In this document: one piece after another, positions 22,845 through 34,163 of the stretch
Numbering within the stretch: position 1 is the first letter of the stretch
Layout of the letters: each line of letters begins with the position of its first letter
Source: Distichodus sexfasciatus
Lineage: Eukaryota > Chordata > Actinopteri > Characiformes > Distichodontidae
Length of the DNA stretch: 64,000 nt
Direction: 5' to 3'
Assembly: GCA_032718565.1 (NCBI GenBank)
Contig: JAVGVS010000292.1
Coordinates: 372,001-436,000 of the forward strand
The notes under the pieces: model-generated
What the model was told of the DNA's origin: nothing
The model's database searches: none
Seen by the model: the letters and a program-made list of their open reading frames with translations, nothing else
Program-made: the position numbers and the translations under genes

Positions 22845-23060
22845 GTCAGGGTCTGCTCTATACTCTCTACACCAAAGACTGTGTGGCGATACACAGCTCC
22901 AACTACACTGTAAATGACACAGTGGTGCTGGATCTCATCCACAACAACGATGTGAATGCCTACATGAAGGAAGCGCAGAACCTGACATTGTGGTGCCAGG
23001 ATAACTGCCTCCAACTGAACATCAGCAAAATCAATAACTGGTGGTAGACTTTATCAGAAG
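22845..23060 (+). pseudogene. non-LTR retrotransposon reverse-transcriptase fragment
   Basis: A plus-strand frame contains LLYTLYTKDCVAIHSSN, a spot where the FADD region should follow but is shortened, then NAYMKEAQNLTLWCQDNCLQ and LNISK. These match the palm region of a fish LINE reverse transcriptase as I know it. The catalytic acidic box is missing and the frame stops soon after. It is a dead fragment inserted beside the D8C exons. Confidence 0.65.
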
Positions 23061-24540
23061 ATCCTAATTCTTTCTAATGAAATTGTAGTTTCACTCCACA
23101 CACTGGAACACGCCTTATTTAAGCCAGCCGGACCTGGAGATTGCCGTTTGGTCACCTTCATTAATAATATTTTGTTCTGGCTGTTTCAGAGTGCTTAGGA
23201 CTAACCCCCACGTTCAGTCAGTCTCGCAGTTTCTCATGGAATCCCCGCTTCTGATTCATGAGGATTCTGAAGGATTTCCCATCTTTTGTGCAGTTATTTT
23301 AGTTTTTTTTTTTTCCCAGGAACTGCTTTTTGTTGATCTCATGACCTGAAATTAAGTTGGTTTTCTTTTGTGTGAACCTGAGCTGAGTTAATGTGTGTGT
23401 TTTATGAACTTTTATAATAACTTTTTTATAACGCCTGCATCTGCATCCTCTGTCCAGAGAGTGTACCAGCAAGACATGACAGGCTGCATTGACTTATCAA
23501 ATGAAGTTATTTGCTTTTGTAATACAGCTTAAATGTTTTATGTAAGCCCTTTGCCTTTTGTTGTTTAATTGTTGTGTTCTACCTAGTGTATAAAGTTACA
23601 TTCTGGTTTTTCGCAAGTGCCATAATGATGAGGAAGTAAGAACACTTTCAAACATTGTCATTAAAGATATGTGCCAAAGCAATGGTAAAAAATGTTGTTG
23701 ACTTCTCATGTTGAATAACCACTGTCTCCAAAGCCATTATTTGTCTCTTATTTAGCCACTAGTTTAAATTTGAATAAATTCTATCCTACTTCTAATACTT
23801 ACTTGTCAGCAATATAATTATCACTGTTCTCAGAGGCAGTCCCAGTATTTCAGTAAAATATTCCATTGTCATTTCAAAGTGTAAAACCAATTCTGTCCTG
23901 GAGAACAGACATTTTGTGCACATAATATTTTTGGTAGATAGCATTAATAAGAAAAAAAAAAGCTTTGGTAAAATGTAATGAGGTTCCTTTACCTTCGAAT
24001 GAAGATCTGTACACTGAAGTGAGTTTAAAACCAGACTGACGCTCTTCACCCTTCACTGAGTTAAAGTGTGTTTCAGTCATTAACTTGTTTGAGAAGATGA
24101 AACTGCACAGTCATTTCCACATGATTGTGCTTGCAGAATAATCAAAAATGGCTTTTAATGATAGTGGTTTTTAAAATAATCTGAAGCCTATGTCTTCTGT
24201 TCTTAATAAAACAGGTTATACGGTTGCATTAACCATCACAAAGGTCTAGATTAAGGGCATAGGTTTGGTGTCAGCTTTGGTAGGGACAATACCGACCCCA
24301 GATCCTCGCCAACCCTCCGCCCAACCACTAAACCATACATTTACATGCACATGCATAGCATAATAAATATGATATGACAACATAATGCTGAACAAGTTAA
24401 TGCTTGATTTACTATTTCAAATGAAAAATGTTGCAAACAGAACATATGCATCAGCCTGTTTTTAAACCCACTTTATCACCCACTTTATTTTTAACACAAT
24501 TTATCACTAACAGTGACTGTAGGGATGCATTTTACTGTCC
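23061..24540. other. intronic/intergenic, no gene recognised
   Basis: AT-rich. A minus-strand frame near 23990-24080 ends at a possible donor (GAAG/GTAAAG), but it has no recognisable domain or acceptor, so no exon is called. Confidence 0.4.
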
Positions 24541-24880
24541 TGTGGGGAAATTGCGACAAATCGCAGGGGTCAAATCCAAGAGACACAGACCGCGGGGCAA
24601 TCAAATCCAATTCACAAGAAACAGAAGGGTAATCATCCAGCGAGGGTCAAACATAGGAAGGCAACAACAGAAAATGCTCGGTACACAGCGCATGGCATAA
24701 CAATACTTCGAAGGAAACACTTGCAAGCAAAAGGCCATAAATACAGATGATGTGGACATGATTGGTTAGAGCTTAGGTGATGCTGATCTGGTAATCTGGG
24801 GTAGTTGTGAAGGTCTGGAACTGGAGTCTTGGTCGGATGGCCTTTCCGATGAGGTAGATTACTCTCTTGGTCTGGGCTGA
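24541..24880. repeat. dispersed repeat fragment
   Basis: A purine-biased stretch (GGGGTCAAATCCAAGAGACACAGA, GAGGGTCAAACATAGGAAGG, GGTCTGGAACTGGAGTCTTGGTCGG) resembles non-coding parts of common fish retroelements. No ends or target duplication were found. Confidence 0.35.
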
Positions 24881-25753
24881 GGTCTTACAAACATAAACTG
24901 ATAATATAATATGTACGATGTTTGATTTTTGTTTCAATGCTATGATCAATGAAATGTTGTCAACTGATATATCAATACACCCATAATTTTTATCTTAATG
25001 TGAAGATCCTCAAATCATCTAACAAACAGCTATGTATAGCATGATAGTGAAGTCACAAAATGTTGCACTCAAGTTAATTATTTTTAGCTGTTATAAATCA
25101 TTGCTTTCCAATAGGTTGATTCAGAGGATTGAGTTTTGAAGCCCAGTTCTAATACCAGTTGTTACATAACAAACACCTACAGGGTAAAGATTATATATTT
25201 TTTGCCTCATTTTAAGGATGAACTATGCTTTTAATCTGTCATTATATGTCTCTTATTCGATTCTCTCTCTCTCACATAAATCTACCATAACTAGGAAGAT
25301 AAGTCAATACACTTATTGCAGCAACAGAAATGGCTGAATATTGCATCACACATTTCCTTCTCTATGGGTTTGTCTTCTGGACATGTCTCAGCTTAATTTT
25401 AACATTTTGGATGCCTCTTCTTGACAGTTCGCCCTCTAGCTGTTTAAAAAGAAAATACACATCTGTCATTGATGTATAATGATGCATCAGTCTACATCAA
25501 TACATTGATTCAATGGTCCACAAGCCTGTAGAATTGATCAAAAAAGAAAACCAGACATTATGCATATTGCACTGCCACTTTTTATTGAACAGATAATCAA
25601 TTTTTATTAAAACAGAAGATTTTTTGTCTAGTTGCATTAGACAAATGTCTAGTTAGACATTTAGCTGCAAAACAATCTTCTAATTTCATAAAAATTGATC
25701 TCCTGTACAGTATAAATCAATCCCAGCAATCTCTGTAGGAAAAAGTCACTCAC
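24881..25753. other. intronic, nothing recognised
   Basis: AT-rich intron-like sequence upstream (in plus coordinates) of the 80-bp exon. Confidence 0.45.
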
Positions 25754-25833
25754 CTGTGATACGAAATCCCCGTTGTTGAATGAGTCTGTCATGTTTCGGG
25801 CAGATACAAGTTTCAGCCTTACTCCCATTACAC
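25754..25833 (-). CDS. 80-bp exon of D8C-type glycoprotein gene, copy A
   Basis: Read on the minus strand: acceptor TTGGACAG, 80 nt, donor GTGAGT. It enters in phase 1 and leaves in phase 0. The product is VMGVRLKLVSARNMTDSFNN followed by GDFVSQ. An exon of identical length, phase and pattern lies at 62702-62781. The motif G-V-x-G-V-(R/K)-L-K resembles the short conserved strand that follows D8C modules in fish uromodulin-like proteins. Function unknown. Confidence 0.65.
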
Positions 25834-26243
25834 CTGTCCAATAGAATATTAGCAGTGGTTAGAATTTATCACTTGACACAGTGGAAAAATAATAATATGA
25901 CACTTTTAGTTCTAGAAATCTTTGTTTTGGTTCTTCGTTCAAAGGACTGGTCTTAACTGCTTTCCTTCTATTTGTCCTTCCGGTCCTTTTCATCTATTTC
26001 ATTCCCAATGCAATCCACTGATTTTACTAACAATTAACTACAATGTTACAGCATAAACACTTTTATTCTTTAAACTCAATTAATTTAACAGCTAAATAAA
26101 ATAATTAAATTGCCTCTCATTTTTTTGGTGCTCGTGTACATGACCTCCCCATTACATCATTAAGACACCAGATGTTGCATATAGAGTTCGAAAGTTAAAT
26201 TTAAAAATAATTTCCATGAAGGGTTTCCTTGTTTTTGTCATGA

Positions 26244-26985
26244 TTACGGGAAGGGAGCGAACGCAAGTGCAGGTTGGGTTGAGCTGAACAGATTTATTGT
26301 AACACAAGCTCACTAGACACAGACACGGAGACGAGCTAACACATTTACTAAACCAAACCCTACAACTAATATGGGGAGAGAACCAGGTGGGAATCAAGGA
26401 CAGACTAAACAGGAATGAGAACAACCACGGGGAAACCGCAACTAGGGGCAGACACTAACAAGGGCGGAACGAGAAACATACACTACACAGACCTACTGCT
26501 AATGGCTAAGCTAAACTATGCTAATGCTAAGACTTGTGCTAATGCTAAACTACGGGGTAAGGGTCAAACAGGAGGTGATTACGGCTAATGGTAAAAGTAC
26601 TAATGCTAACGCTAAGCTAATGCTAACGCTAATCCCTATGCTAAAGTGAACCAAAAGGGCAAGGGTTGACTGGAGGTGACTAAGGCTAATGCTAACAGTG
26701 CTAATGCTACATGCTAATTGTGCTACCAAGCTAACAGAGACTAGACACAAGGCACACGACAAGGACAGACTTATCTTGGGTTTTAGACAGAGGACAGACG
26801 GCAGACATCAGACAGCAGACGATAGACAAGGACATGGGTAGACATCCAAGGAGAAGAGAGCAATACACGGAGGTTCAGACGAGGGCAGGACAAAGCAAGG
26901 GGAGTATAGACGGTGAACAGACGAAGACTAAAGACAAATGACAAACTTATATAGCCAGCTGTCCTGGGGGAGGCCTGACAGTTTT
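26244..26985. mobile_element. non-autonomous repeat with GCTAAT-rich core
   Basis: One edge reads GATTACGGGAAGGGAGCGAACGC and the other TATATAGCCAGCTGTCCTGGGGGAGGCCTGACAG. The interior is low-complexity AAC/GAC-rich sequence with a run of GCTAATGCTAA motifs at 26500-26735. It lies directly beside the tandem D8C units. A related edge fragment is at 41464-41592. Superfamily unknown. Confidence 0.5.
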
Positions 26986-27110
26986 TATACCTGTGGGAGT
27001 CGATGATTCTGTAGTCGACAGACTTGTTGCAGAAAGGACAAATAATATCAATATATCAATATCAAAAATATTCATATATACTCTATATGATGGGTTTCCT
27101 ACTTATATAC

Positions 27111-27170
27111 CTTCTTCAGTTGATGATTGTGTAGTGGGCAGGCTTGTTGTGGAAGAGATATTGTTTACAT
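27111..27170 (-). CDS. linker exon, unit 1
   Basis: 60 nt on the minus strand, acceptor ATTTTCAG and donor GTATAT, phase 1 at both ends. It encodes VNNISSTTSLPTTQSSTEE with a potential N-glycosylation site (NIS). Confidence 0.7.
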
Positions 27171-27253
27171 CTGAAAATGACATGTTCAGAAAGATCAGAG
27201 TAGATACTTTACACTTTTACATTCCAAAACGTTAAGAGAATAATGAAATGTAC

Positions 27254-27656
27254 CTATGCAGTAAGCTAAAGAGCACCCAACAGGCTGGACAAGTTCGTAG
27301 ACGTAGAAATCTCCCTGGCAAGCCTTCACTCGAATGGGATTGGATGTGAAATAACAGCAGTCACCATTCCAGTGACCACACACCTGCGGTGACAACTCCT
27401 TCTTCTTGCTGTGGATGTTGACCATTGAGCCAGAGGAGCAGCCCGGTGCCACGCATCTGTTCTCTGTAGCACACACCACTCTGGCATTTGGGTACTAAGG
27501 CCATCATAAAGCTAAGCGATACCAACCATGCCAGGTGGTCGGGTATCACACATTGGATTGATGATGTATTGGACTGCTGAGTTGTTGGTTGATCTCCAGA
27601 AGTTCATCCAAGACATTGTAGTTAAAGCATGGATCACCAGCGATGTGTAGGTTCAA
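27254..27656 (-). CDS. D8C-domain exon, copy 2, frameshifted
   Basis: Acceptor TTACCTAG at the 27656 side, donor GTACAT at 27254. It includes DPCFNYNVLDE, HGWYRL-equivalent sequence, GQHPQQEEGVVT, QVCGHWNGDCCYFTSNPIRV, KACQGDFYVYELVQPVGC and SLAYCIG, ending in phase 1. All late cysteines are in frame. The first third has several one- or two-base indels relative to copy 3 (for example GAACTTCTGG for GAATCCTGG), so the reading frame is broken at least twice. This fits pseudogenisation or uncorrected long-read errors. Confidence 0.75.
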
Positions 27657-28089
27657 CTAGGTAACAAATATTGATGATATCAGCACATGCTTAATGGTTT
27701 TGGTGACTTAAAGACACTGTTTATGCTGCTAAACCAGCAGTACGCCAGTTTAGATTAGCACATACTGACTGTCATCTGCATCATTCTAGAAGGAATGGCT
27801 CCAAACGGATATTTGGATCAAATGTTTTGATTTCTACTAGAAATATTACGTTGAGGTGGATCATATTGCATTGGAACACCTTTTGCTCATTTTCACCAAG
27901 GCCAGCAGTCATTATCTACCTGTAGTGGTTGGTGTCTCTGTATTAACAACCTCTGTTGTTGGAGAATCAGCTGATGTTATGAAGTCAACAGCTGAAATGA
28001 CATCAGAACAAATTTTCTTTAGACTCTGTTTTTGTTTCAGACTCAAACAAATTTTGTACATGAGTCATCAAGTCCATGCTCCTGTTAAA

Positions 28090-28193
28090 GATTGCTTTTA
28101 ACTGCTTTTTGTCGTTCATTGTTATTGAAGCTCCAGAAAAAAGGCCCAATGCATTGTAGCTGAAAGATGGATCTTAACTGGACATGGGATCAA
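28090..28193 (-). pseudogene. degenerate D8C start, unit 1
   Basis: After an acceptor-like CTAG, the minus strand reads like the first residues of a D8C exon (DP.x, then SYNAL near the position of NYNVLD). It lacks the cysteine of DPC and dissolves into non-homologous sequence. One such half-exon occurs per tandem unit. Confidence 0.55.
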
Positions 28194-28661
28194 CTAGAAA
28201 TAGGGAAATGTTTATATCGGCATTTTGTTTAAAAACTTGATTTTTCAAGAAAGACTGCATCAAGATGGAACATCTTGCATGGAATCATTGCAAAATAAAA
28301 ATATTAATCAATTGCTCAATCATCTATTTTGCTCATTTACGCTAACTACTCTACACTGTTCATCTCGTAGAAGTGATTTGCGTCTTCGCATAACACCCGC
28401 AGCCTCTGTTGTTGGAGAATCTTTTGATGTGAAGTTTAAATGACATGAAGAGCATCAATGACATACTGAAAAACTAGTAATTGAGAGTTTTTCTCAAGTA
28501 AGCTATTCTGATTCATTACTTCTTCTTTTTTTTTTTACAGTGACTAACATTCTTGTAGTCAACAGACTTGTTGCAGAAAGGTCAAATAATATCAATATAC
28601 CAATATCAATAATATCAAGAATATTCACATATACTGTATATGATGGGTTTCCTGTATATAC

Positions 28662-28723
28662 CTTCCGATTGATGATTGTGTAATTAGGCAGGCTTGTTGT
28701 GGAAGGGATATTTATTTTTACAT
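28662..28723 (-). CDS. linker exon, unit 2, degraded
   Basis: 62 nt. It aligns by eye to the 60-nt linkers but carries indels that shift the frame. Acceptor TTTTTTAG and donor GTATAT remain. Confidence 0.5.
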
Positions 28724-28808
28724 CTAAAAAATGACATGTTCAGAAGATCCAGAGTGCATACTTTACACTTTACATTCCAAAAGCGTTAAAGAGAATAATG
28801 AAATGTGC

Positions 28809-29206
28809 CTATGCAGTAAGCTAAATAGCACTGAACTGGCTGGACAAGCTCGTAGACGTAGAAATCTCCCTGGGCAAGCCTTCACTCGAATGGGATTGGA
28901 TGTGAAATAACAGCAGTCACCATTCCCGAGTGACCACCTCACCGAGGTGACTGCTCATGCTTCTTGCTGTGGATGTTGGCCATTGAGCCAGAGGAGCTGA
29001 CGGTGCCACATCTGTTCTCTGGCACACACCACTCTGGCATTTGGGTATAATGCATCATAAACTAAACGATACCAACCATGCCAGGTGGTCCAGATATCAC
29101 ACATTGGATTGTTGATGTATTGGACTGCTGAGTTGTTGGTTGATCTCCAGGATTCATCCAAGACATTGTAGTTGTAACATGGATCATAACTTGATGTGGG
29201 GTTCAA
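28809..29206 (-). CDS. D8C-domain exon, copy 3, GC donor
   Basis: Acceptor TGCTACCTAG. The N-terminal half is the best preserved of the four: DPCYNYNVLDESWRSTNNSA, NPMCDIWTTWHGWYRLVYDA. An extra C in the CCCC run before it shifts the entry phase. Later breaks occur around 28945-29030. At the exon end the donor reads GCACAT where the sister exons read GTACAT, either a GC-type donor or a mutation. Confidence 0.7.
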
Positions 29207-29639
29207 CTAGGTAGCAAATATTGATGATTTCAGCACATGTAGCGTTTTGTGGTGACTTAAAGACATGTTTATGCTGCTAAACCAACCAGTACATGATTTA
29301 GATTAGCTTTATACTGACTGTCCATCTGCATCACATTCTAGAAGAATGGCTCCAAATGGATATTTAGATCAAATGTTTTGATTTCTTCCAGAAATTTTAC
29401 ACTGAGGTGGATCATATTGCATTGGAACACCTTTTGCTCATTTTCACCAAGGCCAACAGTCATTATCTACCTGTAGCGGTCGGTGTCTCTGTATTAACAA
29501 CCTCTGTTGTTGGAGAATCAGTTGATGTTAGAGTCAACAGCTGAAACCAACATGAAGAACAAATTTTCTTTAGACTCTGTTTTGTTTCAGACTCAAACAA
29601 ATTTTTTGTACAAAGTCACATCAGTCCATGCTCCTGTTA

Positions 29640-29742
29640 AGGGTGCTTTTTAACTGCTTTTTATCGTTCATTGTTATTGAAGCTCCAGAAATCGCCCCAA
29701 TGCGTGTAGCTGAAGATGGATCTTAACTGAATGTGGGATCAA
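29640..29742 (-). pseudogene. degenerate D8C start, unit 2
   Basis: Same half-exon as at 28193 and 31204, with an acceptor-like CTAG and no cysteine at the DPC position. Confidence 0.5.
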
Positions 29743-30106
29743 CTAGGAAATAAATGTTTATATCAGCATTTGTTTAAAAATTTGATTTATTCCAGAAAGA
29801 CTGCGTCAAGATGGAACATCTTGCATGGAATCGTGCAAAAATAAAAGATATTAATCAACTGCTCAATCATCTATTTTGAGAGTATGAAGTTTAAATGACA
29901 GGAAGAGCATCAATGACATACTGATAAACTAGTAATTAGGAAGCTTTTCTCAAATGAAAACATTCTGATTGTGCTTCTTTTTTTTTTTTTTTTACAGTGA
30001 CTAAGATTCTTGTAGTCAACAGACTTGTTGCAGAAAGGTCAAATAATATCAATATATCAATATCAAAAATATTTATATATACTCTATATGATGGGTTTTC
30101 TTATAC

Positions 30107-30168
30107 CTTCTTCAGTTGATGATTGTGTGTAGTGGGCAGGCTTGTTGTGGAAGGGATATTGTTTACAT
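30107..30168 (-). CDS. linker exon, unit 3
   Basis: 62 nt, encoding VNNIPSTTSLPTT before a two-base insertion (GTGTGTAG for GTGTAG in plus orientation) shifts the frame. Splice sites are as in unit 1. Confidence 0.55.
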
Positions 30169-30257
30169 CTGAAAATGACATGTTCCAGAAAAGGAATCCA
30201 AGAGTAGATACTTTACCTTTACATTCCAAAACGTTAAAGAAGAATAATGAAATGTAC

Positions 30258-30656
30258 CTATGCAGTAAGCTAAAGAGCACTAGCAGACTGGACAAGCTTC
30301 GTGAGCGTGAAAATCTCTGGCAAGCCTTCACTCGAATGGGATTGGATGTGAAATAACAGCAGTCACCATTCCAGTGACCACACACCTGCCGAGTGACAAC
30401 TCCTTCTTCTTGCTGTGGATGTTGACCATTGGGCAGAGAGAGGAACAGCGGTGCCACATCTGTTCTCTATGGCACACACCACTCTGGCATTTGGGTACTA
30501 ATGCCATCATAAATAGCTTGATACCAACCCTTGCCAGGTGGTCCAGGTATCACACATTGGATTGTTGATGTATTGGACTGCTGAGTTGTTGGACGATCTT
30601 CCCAGGATTCATCAAGACATTATGGTTGTAACATGGATGTAACTTGATGTGGGTTC
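30258..30656 (-). CDS. D8C-domain exon, copy 4, acceptor altered
   Basis: Donor GTACAT is intact. The C-terminal half reads GQHPQQEEGVVT, RQVCGHWNGDCCYFTSNPIR, VKAC in one frame. The N-terminal half has several small indels. The acceptor TTACCTAGTTGAACC of the sisters reads TTACCGGAAGAACC here, so normal splicing at this position is doubtful. Confidence 0.65.
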
Positions 30657-31043
30657 TTCCGGTAACAAATATTGATGATTTCAGCACATGCTTAACGTTT
30701 TGGTGACTTAAAGACACTGTTTATGCTGCTAAACCAACCAGTACATGATTTAGATTAGCACATACTGACTGTCCATCTGCATCACATTCTAGAAGGAATG
30801 AAACCCAGAATGGATATTTAGATCAAATGTTTTGATTTCTTCAGAATTTTTTACACTGAGGTGGATCTGTGCATTGGAACACCTTTTGCTCATTTTCACC
30901 GGGCCAGCAGTCATTATCTACCTGTAGCGGTCGGTGTCTCTGTATTAGCACGCCTCTGTTGTTGGAGAATCGATTGATGTTATAGAGTCAACAGCTGAAG
31001 AAATGACGCAGAAGAACAAATTTTCTTTAGACTCTGTTTTGTT

Positions 31044-31204
31044 TCAGACTCGCGGCAAATTTTTGTACCTGCAGTCATCAAGTCCATTGCTCCTGTTAAA
31101 ATTTAGCACTAACTGCTTTTTGTCGTTCATTGTTATTGAAGCTCCAGAAATACGCCCCAAGGCATTGTAGCTGAAAGATGGATAATTACTCAATGTGGGA
31201 TCAA
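31044..31204 (-). pseudogene. degenerate D8C start, unit 3
   Basis: Clearest of the three half-exons. After an acceptor-like CTAG the minus strand encodes DPTLSNYPSFSYNALG, matching the opening of copy 1 (DPTLSS-like, then FNYTVL) but without its cysteine. It then runs on with no D8C features. Confidence 0.6.
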
Positions 31205-31457
31205 CTAGGATATAGCAGCATTTGTTTAAAAAACTTGATTTATTCCTGAAAGACTGTGTCAAGATGCACATCTTGCATGGAATCATTGCAAAATAAAGAT
31301 ATTAAGCAATTTCATCTATTTTGCTCATTTACACTAACTACTTTGTTGCGAGTATGTAGTTAAAATGACTTGAAGAGCATCAATGACATACTGATAAACT
31401 AGTAATTAGGAAGCTTTTCCCAAATGAAAACATTCTGATTCATTACTTCTTTTTGTA

Positions 31458-33620
31458 CAGTGAGTAACATTCTAATTATTCAGAAATAAATGAAATTTCT
31501 AATAAAAGTATTAAATGTATAAAAGTACATTATTAGAGCCCTAAAACTTTCTAACAAAACACAAACTCTTCTTACTTCATCTACTGCCGTAGTGAAATAG
31601 TTAAGAATATCTTAATTCATTTCTTATTTTTAGCAGTATTTGTCTTCATAACTATTCAGAATGAATGTCAACTTCTAGAACTTTCTAATAAATCTCAAAC
31701 TCTTCTTGTTTAATCTCCTGCTGTACTGAACTAGTTGAGAAACTTTAAATTCTGAAACTGTGAAAATATTGTATCTTAATAAAAATGAAATGAAGAGCAG
31801 AACACTGGCAAATGGTGAGAGAAGAAGTGATTACACTATTAATTAAGAAGCATTTCTCAAATTTCAGACTAGCAAATGATAAATCAATCCATTATTTTGA
31901 CTTTCTTTTGCCTTTGAATTATTTTTTGACTTTGTATCTGTTTTAAACTTTCTAATAAATCACAAATTTCTTGTTTAGTCTTAGCAGAAAATTTTGTTTC
32001 GAAACACTGCATTTTTAAAAATAGGATATGAAGATTATCAATGCCAAGTAACGTTTTTTGCAATGATTGACTATTTGGGATGAATGTAACGTTGTTCGTG
32101 GATCTCTAGGTCTGACCTAAGACTTTGTAGTTAAATTATGGATCATGGCTCAGGGATAATATAGACTTCTTGTACATTCAAATACAGCTCCAGAAAAAAA
32201 TAAGAGACCAAATCACATTATTTCTGATTCATTGGTTGTACAATTCGTGGCTATGTGTCTGTGTAAAATATGCAAGTCTATGTTATTTTATAATTTTACA
32301 ACCCTTATTTAAATATTCCAAACATTTTGGAGTAAATTATCTTATATACAATCATATTATCTTATGGAGTAAATGATCTTATCTAACCTGGAACTTGCAA
32401 ACTACACATATTTTTTTTTACAATTATGTCATTAAAAGAATATGGTCCATAAATCCACGGTATCCTCATTTGCTACGGTCTGTTTCCTTTAATCAGCAAA
32501 TTGAATCAGGTTGGAATATAACACATGGAATAGCTGCTATAAAAACAGAATTGCAGCTATATATTGCTTATTGTTCACAGACCTGCAACCGCAATAGCTC
32601 ATAACAAAATAGCAATCTGTACATTTCATACTCACAGCCCCAATGAACAAAGTCAGTGAACAGAAAAATGTGATGTGGTCTCTTATTTTTTCCTGAGCTG
32701 TATCTTGCAAACTCCTCTTTATTCATCTGCTGTACTGAACTGGTTGAGAAACTTTAAACTTTGAAAGTTTTGAAACCTTGCATCATGAAGAGTACTGGAA
32801 AATGTGATACTTAAAAGTTGTTTCACTGACAAATATATAATTATATATATAAAAAAAAAAATAAGTGTAATTTCAAATCTGTAATTGACAACATTTCAAT
32901 TCGTTATTTTTCTTTTGCATTATTTGACTTTGAATCCATCTGGAATGAATGTTAACATTTTGAACTTTCTATTAAATCACAAGTGCAAGTAAAAAGTGAG
33001 TGAAATGAGTGATTATTTGTCATGTGAACACACCACAGCACAGTACCCAGTACACTACAAAATTAACCATTTTTATTTTATATGCTGATTACCCTTATTA
33101 AGCCAAGCAAAAGACGTTTTATACTGAAAAAAATACTTTAAACATTTTTTTTATTTGAAAATGTGTCAATTTGTCAACATAACAGGAGGATTAAACTTTC
33201 AAATGAGTGAAAATTTCTTCTGGTTTCATCTTCTGCTATACTGAACAAGTTGAGAAACCTTTAACTTTGAGGACCAGTTTCCTTTGGTACTGCAATTTAG
33301 CCCAAGACTAGGTGTATTTGTTGTTCAAGAAAGTAGCCTTGAAAGTTTCAAAAGCTTGCATGTGACAAGAAAACATTCATTCATTCAATATCTGAACTGC
33401 TCAATCCCTATTGGGGTCACGGGGACCAGAGCCTATCCCCGGAACTGTGGGTGCAAGGTGGTAACATTTCAGTGTTACATTTAAAAACACCTCAATCCTT
33501 TTTTATTCCTTTGCATAATTTTTGATTGTATTCATTCAGAAGGAATATAAATCTCTTTCTAACAAATTACAAGCACATTTTGTTTTGTCTTCTGCTAGTT
33601 GAGAAACTTTGAAAACTTGA
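31458..33620. repeat. old diverged repeats related to each other
   Basis: Variants of CTTTCTAATAAATCACAAACTCTTCTTG and CTGCTGTACTGAACTAGTTGAGAAACTTTAAA recur near 31548, 31682, 31952, 32705, 32966, 33212 and 33558. Spacing is irregular. These look like relics of an older tandem expansion beside the recent D8C units. Confidence 0.6.
33373..33470. repeat. fragment of common fish dispersed repeat
   Basis: ATTCATTCATTCAATATCTG followed by GGGGTCACGGGGACCAGAGCC and GTGGGTGCAAGGTGG resembles a very common fish interspersed repeat by recognition. Confidence 0.5.
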
Positions 33621-34001
33621 AAGTTATCTTAGAAAAACAAGTAATTGTTGCATTTAGGTGCCATATACCAATGTCCTTGGCTGAAACCAAGCCTACCTCT
33701 GGCTTGGTTCTCAAAGTTAACATTAAATAAAATGGCCTAGTTTCCAGTTCTACGCCCTAGGCTACTATGTGCACAATGTTTTCTATATTTCTTTTCAAGC
33801 AACCAAAGTTTCTGGTTCTATCACATCTATCTCAAGATGACATGTAAAGCATCCTATTGAGCAGCCTCTAGCAAAATATCAAGTGCAATGTGTTTGCAAT
33901 GCGTGGAACATAAAGGTTAAGACACATTTAACATTTATGCACCATATTTAACAAGAAAAACACAGAATATAAACCACCGAAAGTCACAAAAACATCTATA
34001 C

Positions 34002-34053
34002 CAAGAGGAGAACAAAATGATGTAGTTACTTGCTTGTGACTTGGCAAGCCCAC
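34002..34053 (-). CDS. possible second exon of D8C gene
   Basis: Minus strand, 52 nt between TTTTTACAG and GTATAG. It continues the phase of the signal-peptide exon but leaves in phase 2, which does not match the phase-1 entry of D8C exons. It may be a chance open stretch or part of an alternative transcript. Confidence 0.25.
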
Positions 34054-34163
34054 CTGTAAAAAGCAGAGAAATGAGACAAGCAAATATTGATTAGAAACCA
34101 TAAATATCACAAATGGTCACAAATGAAATAAGCTGGAAAAAAAAGAAATGTAAGAACACATAC

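Larger units (their letters stand above)
26986..31457. repeat. three tandem units of about 1.46 kb carrying D8C modules
   Basis: Units about 26986-28537, 28538-29991 and 29992-31457. Each contains, in plus-strand order: an ATTCTTGTAGTCAACAGACTTGTTGCAG-like block, a linker exon, a D8C exon, the intron sequence TTTATGCTGCTAAACCA and GGAACACCTTTTGCTCATTTTCACC, a degenerate D8C start, and a closing TACAGTGA. Similarity is high enough to read by eye, so the duplications are recent. Confidence 0.85.
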
